NCBI GenBank assembly: GCA_036897625.1 | Contig: JAYMTA010000958.1 | Span: 1 to 22,770 of the forward strand | Origin: Pelargonium cotyledonis | Lineage: Eukaryota; Streptophyta; Magnoliopsida; Geraniales; Geraniaceae | Direction of reading: 5' to 3' | Length of the DNA: 22,770 bases | Shown here: piece by piece, positions 1-7,863 of the stretch | How positions within the stretch are numbered: position 1 is the first letter of the stretch | Layout of the letters: each line of letters begins with the position of its first letter | Position numbers and translations under genes: made by a program | The notes under the pieces: generated by a model | The model's database searches: none | What the model saw: the letters and a program-made list of their open reading frames with translations, nothing else | Told to the model about the DNA's origin: nothing

Positions 1-345
1 AAGAGGACCCGCCCTGGGTTCAGATGCCGAGGCTAATGGGGTAATAAAGGAGGTAGTTGGCGACGTGGGGTCTGAATCATTGTACGTCGTTGGCTATTGA
101 ATCATGAATGGTCCGGGTCATCTTTGGTATTCAGAATTGTCTCTGGTGCCCGATTAGGGATAGGTTTCATCTGAGGCCCCCTCTCAGCTACAGAGCTTTG
201 CTTGTTTGGGAACATATAGCTAGGGGTCTTTGCATTTAGGTTTTTTGTTAGTCTTGTCGGCTAGGTTGCTTCTATTTCATTTCTGCTTTAGTTTTCGGTT
301 TTGTTTTTCGTTTGATTGTACCCCTGTAACGCATTATTCCCTGTG
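1..345 (+). mobile_element. Possible 3' tail of a non-LTR retroposon (LINE-like)
   Basis: One frame is open for about 36 codons from the left edge and stops at 110-112. It is followed by roughly 220 bases of GT-rich, T-rich non-coding sequence ending in a short A-run near 351-358. A coding end, then a T-rich 3' region, then a terminal A-run is the usual layout of plant LINE tails. No reverse transcriptase motif lies inside the window, and the upstream part is cut off by the edge, so the class is not established. It could equally be the 3' end of an ordinary gene. Confidence 0.3.
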
Positions 346-493
346 GAAATGAAAAAAAAGTTTAGTAACATGTGACAAGTAGAGATACAATTTCTCACAA
401 AGTAAAGAACTAAAATATAACATATAAAGACTGAATTTATGCTTTAATATGCCTTTTTTTTTTGGATAAAACAACAACTCCCCTCTATTTGTA

Positions 494-540
494 TTTTCGC
501 GGGAAAATCAAAATCCGGGAAAATTTTGGATCCGGGAAAA
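494..540 (+). promoter_or_regulatory. E2F-like site followed by two more GGGAAAA repeats
   Basis: TTTTCGCGGGAAAA at 494-507 fits the E2F/DP consensus TTTSSCGC/GCGSSAAA on both strands. GGGAAAA recurs at 517-523 and 534-540, so three copies lie 16 and 17 bases apart. The group sits just upstream of the TATA box of the calmodulin-like gene. E2F control of that gene is inference from the motif alone. Confidence 0.4.
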
Positions 541-555
541 ATGTTACACCATGTG

Positions 556-563
556 TTTATAAG
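556..563 (+). promoter_or_regulatory. TATA box of the calmodulin-like gene
   Basis: TTTATAAG lies 131 bases upstream of the ATG at 694. Transcription would start near 590, giving a leader of about 100 bases that is A- and C-rich and lacks an upstream ATG. That is a normal plant arrangement. Confidence 0.5.
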
Positions 564-693
564 CACAAAAACACTCCCTCAGTCAAATCCATCAACTTCT
601 TCAAAACTAGATCCAAAAATTCACCAAAAATCCATTTCCAAATTTTGATCCATTCCAATTTCTCATCCGAATTTCTCCGATCTCCCATCCGAC

Positions 694-1116
694 ATGAACA
701 GATTCGAATACCAACGCATATTCCAACACTTCGACAGCGACAGGGACGGCAAGATCTCGCCGGCGGAGCTTTGCAGCTGCATCAAGTCGATCGGCGGCGA
801 CATTGCGGTGGAGGAGGCGAAGATGGTGGTGGAGTCGCTGGACGTGGACGGCGACGGAATGCTAGGGCTGGAGGATTTCATCGCGTTGATGGAGAGCGAG
901 CAGGGAGAGGAAGGGAAGATGAGAGACTTGAGGGACGCTTTTGAGCTGTACCAGACCGATGGGTCGAAATGCATCACAGCCAAGAGCTTGAAGAGGATGC
1001 TGAGTCGACTCGGCGAGTCGAAGACGATTGAGGAGTGCGAGTTCATGATCAACCGATTCGATCTGGACGGCGACGGACAGCTCAATTTCGAGGAGTTCAA
1101 ACCCATGATGAAGTAA
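694..1116 (+). CDS. Calmodulin-like calcium-binding protein (CML), intronless
   Basis: A single exon encodes 140 residues, about the size of calmodulin (149). Three EF-hand loops are recognisable: residues 14-25 (D-S-D-R-D-G start, Glu at loop position 12), 50-61 (D-V-D-G-D-G, Asp at position 12) and 123-134 (D-L-D-G-D-G, Glu at position 12). The third hand, around 86-97, has lost its ligands, with Tyr at position 1 and Lys at position 12, so three calcium ions at most would bind. There is no signal peptide or membrane segment, so it should be a soluble calcium sensor acting through target proteins. The start is the first ATG after the TATA box and opens directly into the first EF-hand helix. 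GC content is much higher than the flanks, typical of intronless plant CML genes. The closest group is probably CML31-like or a similar short CML, but I do not assign a number. Confidence 0.9.
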   Translation: MNRFEYQRIFQHFDSDRDGKISPAELCSCIKSIGGDIAVEEAKMVVESLDVDGDGMLGLEDFIALMESEQGEEGKMRDLRDAFELYQTDGSKCITAKSLKRMLSRLGESKTIEECEFMINRFDLDGDGQLNFEEFKPMMK

Positions 1117-1771
1117 TTATCATTTTTAGTCTTAGTTTTTGCAATTTTTGACATTGAAATTGGTGCACTGAGATTTAATTAATACTCTCTGTAATTCCAA
1201 TAATTTCTTTGTTTAATGTGCACACATGCATCTCTTTTTCCATGATTATTGCTATATAAGTGAATATGTTTCTTGTAATCTATTCGATTCCTCACTAAAT
1301 TTTGAACTCAATCCCAGCTATAAAATGGTGATGCTTGAACTTGTGCTTAACATGTTTTGTTTGTATTGATGGTCCATAATAGAATCATTCTTCTTGCAAT
1401 TAGGTTTTTTCAAATGATGGCTGTATTTTCAATTTTGGGCAATAATTTGAGTACCAAATCCGTGAATTTCAATTTTATTGAGTGGGGTTAGCACGAGTTG
1501 GTAAAGTATGAGAGTTACTTTTGTCGTGTAGCTTAATTGTCTGGTGCACCTTTACTCAAACAAAATTGGTTTTTCGGATCTGGGTGCTATGTCTTTGACT
1601 TGTTCAGGGTAGATTTAGACTTCAATGTAATTCATTCAAGTTGATAACACCCCGTTGGACAACAAAAGTATTGTCCTTATGCATATCATTGAACCAGGTG
1701 TATTTGGATTGTTACCTCTCCAATTACTTTGATGTGTACATGCTGAATTTACTCAAGAGAGACTCTAAGAA
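1117..1771. other. 3' flank of the calmodulin-like gene and intergenic DNA
   Basis: AT-rich sequence with no convincing coding exon. The first 100-200 bases are presumably the 3' untranslated region of the calmodulin-like gene. The 64-codon open frame at 1641-1835 runs into the MITE and looks accidental. Confidence 0.5.
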
Positions 1772-2004
1772 TTTTAGAGCCTCTTTGATAGAGATGCTAA
1801 GTGTTGGAGTAAGAGGTGCTAAGGAGAGATGCTAGGCTTAACACCCAATGTTATGCCCCACTATTTCACATTCTATATTCTCTTAGCATTCATTGTTGTG
1901 GGTGCTAATCATTGGAGAATAAAAAACTAACGTGGGTGGTAAGCCAAATGTGGCACACACTCTCTCCTCTTAGCACCCAGAAAAGGCTTGGAGATGCTCT
2001 AAAA
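1772..2004. mobile_element. MITE with degenerate terminal inverted repeats, about 233 bp
   Basis: The left end TTTTAGAGCCTCT (1772-1784) and the inverted right end TTTTAGAGCATCT (2004 back to 1992) match at 12 of 13 bases. Inside, GAGGTGCTAAGGAGAGA near 1815 is echoed in inverted form by the stretch near 1960-1979, and a central pair, TTAGCA and TGCTAA (about 1882-1909), could fold a hairpin. The whole piece can therefore form one long imperfect stem. It encodes no protein. The GAGCATCTCC-type end is common among plant non-autonomous DNA elements. I could not define a clean target duplication, so the superfamily stays open. Confidence 0.6.
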
Positions 2005-2249
2005 CTGAGACAATTATTAGGTAGATTAGATTTATACATCTGAGTGAATCATACATTCTTTAATGTGTAATGAACATACAATTGGGCTGAAAAAACAATG
2101 AAATAAAGTACACGGTCGTATATTTTATACACATGTAATTGTAGAAGAAAAAAGAGAGTGGTAAACTTCCTTAGAATGGTACTAGTAGGTTTATAAGATT
2201 TTCCAATGAGTTGGGGGTAAACCTATGAGCTTATTGATTTATACCCAAA

Positions 2250-2444
2250 TTGATGCTATCTGGTTAACATTATCAGAAGGATTTTTCCTACTTCCTGAGT
2301 GTTTCCTTCATATCTGTACAGTAAGTTCCTATCGTAAACAATACTTTTCTTATTGAGCTACTTGATGTTATTTAGTTAAATTTATCAGAACAATTTTAGC
2401 TACTTCCGAAGTGTTTCCTTCATATCTGTATCTTATATTCCTAA
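2250..2444. repeat. Diverged tandem duplication, period 112 bases
   Basis: Two copies of about 83 bases lie at 2250-2332 and 2362-2444. GTGTTTCCTTCATATCTGTA is identical at 2299 and 2411, and TTGATGCTATCTGGTTAA corresponds to TTGATGTTATTTAGTTAA. The rest has drifted, so the duplication is old. Confidence 0.6.
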
Positions 2445-3375
2445 TGTCAATGAAAACCTGCTCCTCAATGTGAAAATTGAGGATGGTATATCAGTTTACT
2501 GGATCAATACTGGTTTTTATGTTGAAATTTGAATCTCCACAAAGTGCTGTTGCAGCCAGGCAGGTTTTCACATTGTTATTTGCACCCCTCGGGGCCTTGA
2601 ATGTATGAGGCTGTGGCTGACAAAATGCCATGATGTTCAAGATTTGATGGTTTTGTGAATGAATTAGCAGGATTAAACTTTCTTTTATGGTTGTTGAAAC
2701 AGGTGAAGGTTCAAGCCCTTGGGTTGCTGTAGGATGCTTCTCAATGGGCACATCAGTAATCTTTTTTCTGAACAACAAAATTTTCCTGTCTGCAGAAGTA
2801 AGCTTTATCTTTCTTTCTTTCATTCTAGGCTTATATCTCACATTGAAGTATAATGTTACCAAAATAGTTTGTATGATAATAAAATTCATTTTGAAGGTTT
2901 ACTTATGCTGACATTTTGGATAACTCGCTGGTTTCTAATTCATTTTATTGTACAAGTAGCTGGTTATTAGTTTGATAATTTAACTTTATTGGTTATGAAT
3001 TATGAATTATGATGCATAAACTAGCACCATGGTCCATGGGCCAAAACTCGATTCCTTTTTTCCCCTTATTTCTACCAGAGAACCCAAATGAATCTTAAAA
3101 TTCTGATAATGGCTAATGAAAATGTAAGAATTTGATTGAAACATGTTATCATGGCATGCTTATCAAAAAGGAAGAAAGAGAAGAGTACCAAATAGCATGA
3201 TTTTTAATATCGAAAACTCAAAGTTGGCATGCGGGATGCACAACTAACTACTGCTAGATCCTCATATAGTTCTGTGCAAGTGTTTATTGGTAATAGCGCT
3301 TGTTATATCATACATATTCATCATATATATGTACTAGATGCAAACTGTAAATATTTAGGAACCAAAGGTACGTAC
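2445..3375. other. Intergenic DNA; 132-codon minus-strand open frame of unknown status
   Basis: No recognised gene. A minus-strand frame at 2491-2889 stays open for 132 codons, long for AT-rich sequence, but its product matches no family I know and lacks a plausible promoter arrangement. The plus strand of the same stretch is also open at 2687-2911. It may be decayed coding or repeat sequence, or chance. Nothing further stands out up to 3375. Confidence 0.35.
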
Positions 3376-3702
3376 TCAAGCTGAAATTAGAGCATTATGA
3401 GGCTTCAAGTGAGCAGGTATACATGCAATAACATAAATTGTGACCTTATCCTTGAATCTTCTCAAGATCAACACTTTCTCCTCTCCCCAATGAAATACAG
3501 ATAAGATTATCTTCTTCATAGGTTTCTTCTCGTTGCTCTCTGTGGTGACCACCACCGTCTCTTGTTTGTTTTCTCCACCACTTTCTTCTTCTTCTCTCCA
3601 GTGAAGTGGATAACTCGTCAAGAACACCCTTCTATTATTGTAGTCTTCATCACGAAAGCTCCTCGTTCTTGTCACATTTCCCCCTACGTGTTTACAATCC
3701 AT
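3376..3702 (-). CDS. Small plant-specific protein of unknown function, 108 aa
   Basis: A single-exon gene on the minus strand. After a short variable N-terminus comes the block SFRDEDYNNRRVFLTSYPLHW (residues about 15-35). An acidic and Glu/Lys-rich linker (about 36-62) follows, then a second block with KKIILSVFHWGEEKVLILRR (about 63-82), ending in a hydrophobic stretch around VTIYVIACIPAHLKP. I recognise this two-block layout from a family of small uncharacterised plant proteins of about 100 residues, so the length looks complete. There is no signal peptide; the hydrophobic C-terminal segment is short for a membrane span. No function is known to me. The ATG is the first in frame, follows a long CT-repeat leader, and a TATA box lies about 210 bases upstream. 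No frame damage is visible. Confidence 0.75.
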   Translation of the reverse strand: MDCKHVGGNVTRTRSFRDEDYNNRRVFLTSYPLHWREEEESGGENKQETVVVTTESNEKKPMKKIILSVFHWGEEKVLILRRFKDKVTIYVIACIPAHLKPHNALISA

Positions 3703-3750
3703 GATCGGACAAGAAGCTAAAAACTAGCAAAGAAAGTTGGTCTCTTTATT

Positions 3751-3751
<1 letters not shown>

Positions 3752-3805
<54 letters not shown>
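3752..3805. repeat. (AG)27 microsatellite in the leader of the minus-strand gene
   Basis: Fifty-four bases of uninterrupted AG on the plus strand, that is CT on the coding strand, lie 50 bases upstream of the ATG at 3702. CT repeats are common in plant 5' leaders. The perfect run suggests it is still length-variable. Confidence 0.95.
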
Positions 3806-3807
<2 letters not shown>

Positions 3808-3908
3808 GAGAATTTGGTATAGAACAGGCTGAACAAGGCGTGAGATTATAAACGAAACAGTAAGAAGTATTGTAATAGAAAATGTTGGTTAAACCTTGTG
3901 TTTGGCTT

Positions 3909-3915
3909 TTTTATA
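3909..3915 (-). promoter_or_regulatory. TATA box of the small minus-strand gene
   Basis: TATAAAA on the minus strand, about 207 bases upstream of the ATG. Transcription from near 3880 would place the CT repeat inside the leader. Confidence 0.35.
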
Positions 3916-4594
3916 TGTTCCATCATCCATGTGAATATGCTCTCTAGGTATATTTTGTTTTGGTCTTTGTTTTTATGAAAAATGTTCTGCATATCTTGTA
4001 CTTTGGTAAGACCGGAAGACATGATTTATATGCTCTTGTGGGTCCAATATTTCACTACTTTTGTTTCTTTGTCCATGTTTGTTAGATTTTCATATTTCAA
4101 TACAAGAGGTGTTGGCATATAGGCTCATGGTTTTCATGTTTCACTTTTTTGCTCAGTCAATATCTAAGAGAATATGCTCCTCTTTTTTTGCCTTTGAAGA
4201 ACTAAGGTGGATAGTTTCTGCCAATAAATCATCTTATTGATTGGTTTATGAGAGTACGCTATATAATTATGGTAATTGCCTATAAATACCTTATACTTAG
4301 CCCACTATGCAAATAACCCCATATATGTTTCATTGACAATTGTTAAAGTATTCATCATCAAAAGAACGTGAAGTTTGAGATCAGTGAATAAACTAGTAAT
4401 ATTTTAAGATTTTGAGGTTGAATAAAGTTTGGCACGGTGGTAACAGAGCTGGTTTGGTTAGGACCAGTGACAGTGACCTATATATGTTTCCTCCTTGTTA
4501 AACATAGAGGTCTCTGTCAAGTATTGTGATTTTTTTATTAGGTGATAGAAACTAGGAAGAGACCAAGCTTTATCAGTTTTATAAAAAATTGCAG
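3916..4594. other. Intergenic DNA, no gene seen
   Basis: AT-rich with short open frames only. The 63-codon minus frame at 4458-4649 has no recognisable domain and overlaps an exon-like stretch on the other strand. Confidence 0.5.
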
Positions 4595-5566
4595 ATACAA
4601 GACAAGATGGTAAACAGCTTGCCGAGGAATTTGGAGCTGTAGCATTCAATCAGGTAACTAACATTTCTATTTTGAACTTGTAAAATGCACACTACCGACA
4701 GGCACAGCACATTGGAAACAATGTAAACGTATCAGAAAGACTAAGTCCACATGTTGATCTGGTAAAGACTTGGCATACTGGTAGTGCAGCAAGAATTGTC
4801 CATAGAGCTTCAATTTAATTACTTCCTTGCTCCCAAATCCTTATAATGAAATATAGAATAGTAGTAAATTACCTATAGTGTAGTACTTGTAGTGTCATTG
4901 TACGTATTGTATTGATATATAGCAGAATTTTAAATTATCGAATGTGTATAAACATTACTGCATAAATGACTGTCCTTAAACCCCATAATGGTGGGAGTTT
5001 CGTGGACTATAACACCCCTTATATAAACATAAATACATGTTATAGGTACATGAAACTATCCAAAAATTTGTCTAATGTTCACTCATTAATCTTTGTTGTC
5101 AGTGTTCATTGATATCTAGAAGGGTCTTAGCAAGCTGTTCTTAGTTGGATTTTCCTAAATATTTGAGTTCACCTGTAGCTGTAGAGCCCATAAGTGTTCA
5201 ACTACAATTGGTGCTTCAGGTGGGTGAAAGGACAATTGTTGGGTATTATCAGGGGATTATTTGCTGAGCTTGAACTAGCCCTTGGTCTCTCGGAGTAACG
5301 AATGTTATTCAGGAGGTTTTAAACTTAGCTGATATAATTAATTGAGTTGTTGATAACCTGATGTTCGAAACAGTTTTTATCAAATATACAGGCAGGATTT
5401 GGATCAAATCTGGTAGTCTAGTCAATTTTTCAAAATTAATGATAACATTCAAGACCAATCAAATTGGTCCCCAGATTTGACTACTTTAGTTGAAGTTTTA
5501 ACAGCAGCTGCTGCTACTGCTCTTCTCTCTCTATTGGCATCACTAGCATTGTCTTGTAGAAAATAA
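4595..5566 (+). pseudogene. Exon-like stretches of an unidentified gene or gene relic
   Basis: Four plus-strand stretches read like coding sequence. At 4595-4653, after an AG and ending CAG|gtaact, one reads QDGKQLAEEFGAVAFNQ. At 4702-4815, after an AG, 38 open codons include LSPHVDLVKTWHTGSAAR and end at TAA 4816. A further open stretch is 5145-5264. At 5417-5566, 49 codons end with an alanine- and leucine-rich hydrophobic tail (LTAAAATALLSLLASLALS) followed by CRK and TAA. The final one resembles the C-terminal membrane anchor of a tail-anchored protein. The first two join in phase, but the gap of 48 bases is short for a plant intron. I recognise no family, and no start or promoter is evident. 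It may be a decayed gene, a poorly resolved live gene, or chance. Confidence 0.25.
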
Positions 5567-5617
5567 AATAAAGCTAAAGCTTCAAGTGATCTACAAATCA
5601 TTACATAAAATGCCACT

Positions 5618-5625
5618 TTTATAAA
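5618..5625 (+). promoter_or_regulatory. TATA-like box upstream of the At3g27210-like gene
   Basis: TTTATAAA ends 43 bases before the ATG at 5669, so transcription from it would leave a leader of only about 15-20 bases. A real start further upstream, or use of the in-frame ATG at 5738 with its strong context GCCATGGCT, are alternatives. Confidence 0.3.
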
Positions 5626-5668
5626 CTATACAAAAGTAGTATATCTATCTCTAGATACATATATATAT

Positions 5669-7412
5669 ATGGGCAATTGTAAAGCAACTCAAAAGAGCCC
5701 ACCTGCAGCCTCCAGCCTAAAGCCTCAATCTCCAGCCATGGCTGTAGCCAGTTTCCAAGAACTTGGTATGTTTCCAACTTGTCTCACTTCATACTTTGAA
5801 ATTTCTATTTATACCTAACTTGGTTTGATTTGTAGAGTTTTTGTTAGTTTAATCTAAGAAATCATATGGGTCATATCTAAAATATGCTGTTCTGCAATTT
5901 TTTTAGGAGTTTGACTTTTGGTTATGATATGATTTGTAGATAAAAATAAAATATATTAGTTATTGATATTTATTTCTTAGAGCTAATTAATCATCTACAC
6001 ATGAGTGGAAAATCAAGTTAACCTGAGGTAAAATCAGGTTGACCATAGTTGATCTTAACGTATCAATCAACAATGTTTTAACTAGTCAGGTAAACCTGAA
6101 CTAAAATCAGGTCGACTCAAGTTTCCTGCTCTTTTTAGACCATTTGATTTGCAAACTCTTTTAAAAAGTTCTACGTGAGTTCCTCCTTAAAGTCACATAG
6201 TGTTACCAAACACTCTCCTTTTATGCTAGTTGACATCTCCTTAAAGAATGAAGTAGTGTTACCAAACAAGCTATTAGTCGAAGAAAAGATGGGGAAAACG
6301 ACCTTAAGAAGGTGGTTTGGATATGTGCATGACGACTAAGGAGATTAGCAAATAAATTGAAAGGGTAGCGACCTAACTCCTAAGTTAACATGAAAAAATG
6401 TAATGTGAAAAACACATGAGGCATGAATTAACTTTATGATATATTGTTAAATTGGATAGAGCGAAGGAAGAGAATACGAGTAAAAGATTTCAATAAGTTT
6501 TGCTAAACGATTAGTTTATGTGATTCCAGTTTTGGACCGGACATGACTTTGATTATATTGTATTGTTGCTCTATGCAGGACGTAGCAAGGATGAAATATT
6601 TTTTGACTCTAAGATGTGGATTGATCCTGATTCTGAAGACTTCTTCAGCGTCAATGGTGGTGAGTTTTTTTTTTCGCTTCACTAGTATAGATTGTATTAA
6701 AATATACTACAGTTTCTTCTCGAGAAAAAGGATGTGAACTTTGATTAAATGCATAAATTAGTACGAGAATTTATAACTTATATATACAAATAAAACCCTT
6801 AACCATTAGAATTTGTAGAATTGAAATAGGTCGTTCAAATCTAATTTTTACCACGAATCTCATCTAACTTCAAAACTTCCACATGATTTCGGATCGGGTT
6901 TGGGTTGTGAAGACCTAATTCTATTCGGATCTGCAAGAAGTGTTGCCAACAAATATTCTCTCTCCATCCCAAAATGAGTGTCCTATCTTTCTTATAATTA
7001 TGTTCTAAACTGAGTGTTCTCTTTCCACTTGTTAAAGTTAATTAGACATGAATTACGTACTAATAACATCATACAATAATTTAGTTGCTCTTATATTTAT
7101 GGGGATATAAAGAGTATATGTACAATACTAACTATTCTTTATTTTTTTTCTTAAAATAGAAACTAAAACAATCATTTCGAGACAAATGGAATAATAACCT
7201 ATCTTCTAACGTATCTTAACCCATCTAACTTGATTATGCAAATCCTTGTTGTTCACATCTTTGTTTGCGCAAATTATATCCCGATAATTACTTGTCTTTC
7301 TGTAGTTTTTGACACTCTTCCCAGTCTGCAAAGTGTTGTTGCCATTCAAGCTTTGGTTTGGAGCTTCGGGAATAGTGAAAATAACAGACCGAACAATGCA
7401 GATAGTGGTTGA
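5669..7412 (+). CDS. Short At3g27210-like protein of unknown function, three exons, 94 aa
   Basis: Exons 5669-5765, 6579-6659 and 7306-7412 join in phase (97+81+107 bases, 95 codons with stop) through GT-AG introns. The N-terminus MGNCKATQKSP offers Gly2 for myristoylation and Cys4 for acylation, so plasma-membrane attachment is plausible. Residues about 32-59 carry the family block GRSKDEIFFDSKMWIDPDSE followed by DFFSVNG, the signature of the uncharacterised At3g27210 group. In that group the block normally continues with an FTPSRGxTP segment and a C-terminal part to about 200 residues; here exon 3 instead gives an unrelated 35-residue tail, VFDTLPSLQS onward. Either the downstream exons were lost and a cryptic acceptor is used, or this is a genuine short member. 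The first ATG is preferred over the in-frame ATG at 5738 because family members start MGxC. A Stowaway-like MITE sits in intron 2 and could have caused the change. Confidence 0.6.
6022..6111. repeat. Two copies of a small CCTGA/TCAGG hairpin in intron 1
   Basis: CCTGAGGTAAAATCAGG (6022-6038) and CCTGAACTAAAATCAGG (6095-6111) lie 73 bases apart, each with a 5-base stem and 7-base loop. They are in intron 1 of the At3g27210-like gene. No function is known to me. Confidence 0.6.
6956..7191. mobile_element. Stowaway-like (Tc1/mariner) MITE in intron 2
   Basis: The left end TTCTCTCTCCATCCCAAAAT followed by GAGTGTCC is a diverged form of the Stowaway terminus CTCCCTCCGTCCCAAAAT. The right end CATTTCGAGACAAATGGAA is its inverted counterpart. 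TA dinucleotides at 6954-6955 and 7192-7193 fit the TA target duplication of this superfamily. The element is about 236 bases long, AT-rich and non-coding. The ends have drifted from each other, so the copy is not recent. Confidence 0.7.
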
Positions 7413-7863
7413 GACTTGAGAGTAAGTTAAGCTTTTGTTCTGCAAGTATATGATATATTTTGTGGACAAGAAGTTAGCTTTATGTCAAGAACAGACAGAG
7501 CTATAAATGAGCTATGGATAAGAAATTAATGAATATGGATTCAGATCATGACTAGACTAATAAATATTAAAAACTCTCACCCAACAATTATATACATTTC
7601 TATGTACATACCTTTCTCACCGAACTTTCTTCTTTTGGATTCTACATGTGATTTTGTCTAGATGGGTTAGTACTATTTTTGTTATTGTTCGATTTTGAAG
7701 TAGTATAACTATTAGCTTTTGCGCTAGAAAATAAAGACCAAATCTGGGTCTGCTTCATACATATCAAGAAATAGAGTTACTGAGAAGAAGAAAAAAAAAC
7801 TCTGCTTCAAATTTATAATTTTGTTCTTGCAATTCATTCAATTCAAGAAGTTCCAATCATTTT
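7413..7863. other. Short intergenic gap before the ABC transporter
   Basis: AT-rich sequence that must hold the 3' end of the upstream gene and the promoter of the transporter. A weak TATA-like TTTATAAT lies near 7812, about 50 bases before the ATG. No other feature is seen. Confidence 0.4.

Noticed and set aside
462-944. 160-codon open frame over the calmodulin-like gene
   Set aside because: It is out of frame with the EF-hand protein, arginine- and glycine-rich through the GC-rich exon, and has no recognisable domain. It is a shadow frame.
663-1154. 163-codon minus-strand frame opposite the calmodulin-like gene
   Set aside because: It mirrors the EF-hand coding sequence and gives a serine-rich product with no domain; the plus-strand gene explains it.
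1485-1560. SINE-like stretch around TTAGCACGAGTTGG
   Set aside because: One weak A-box-like motif, with no B box at the expected distance and no tail.
4458-4649. 63-codon minus-strand open frame
   Set aside because: Low-complexity product without family resemblance or promoter, overlapping exon-like sequence on the other strand.
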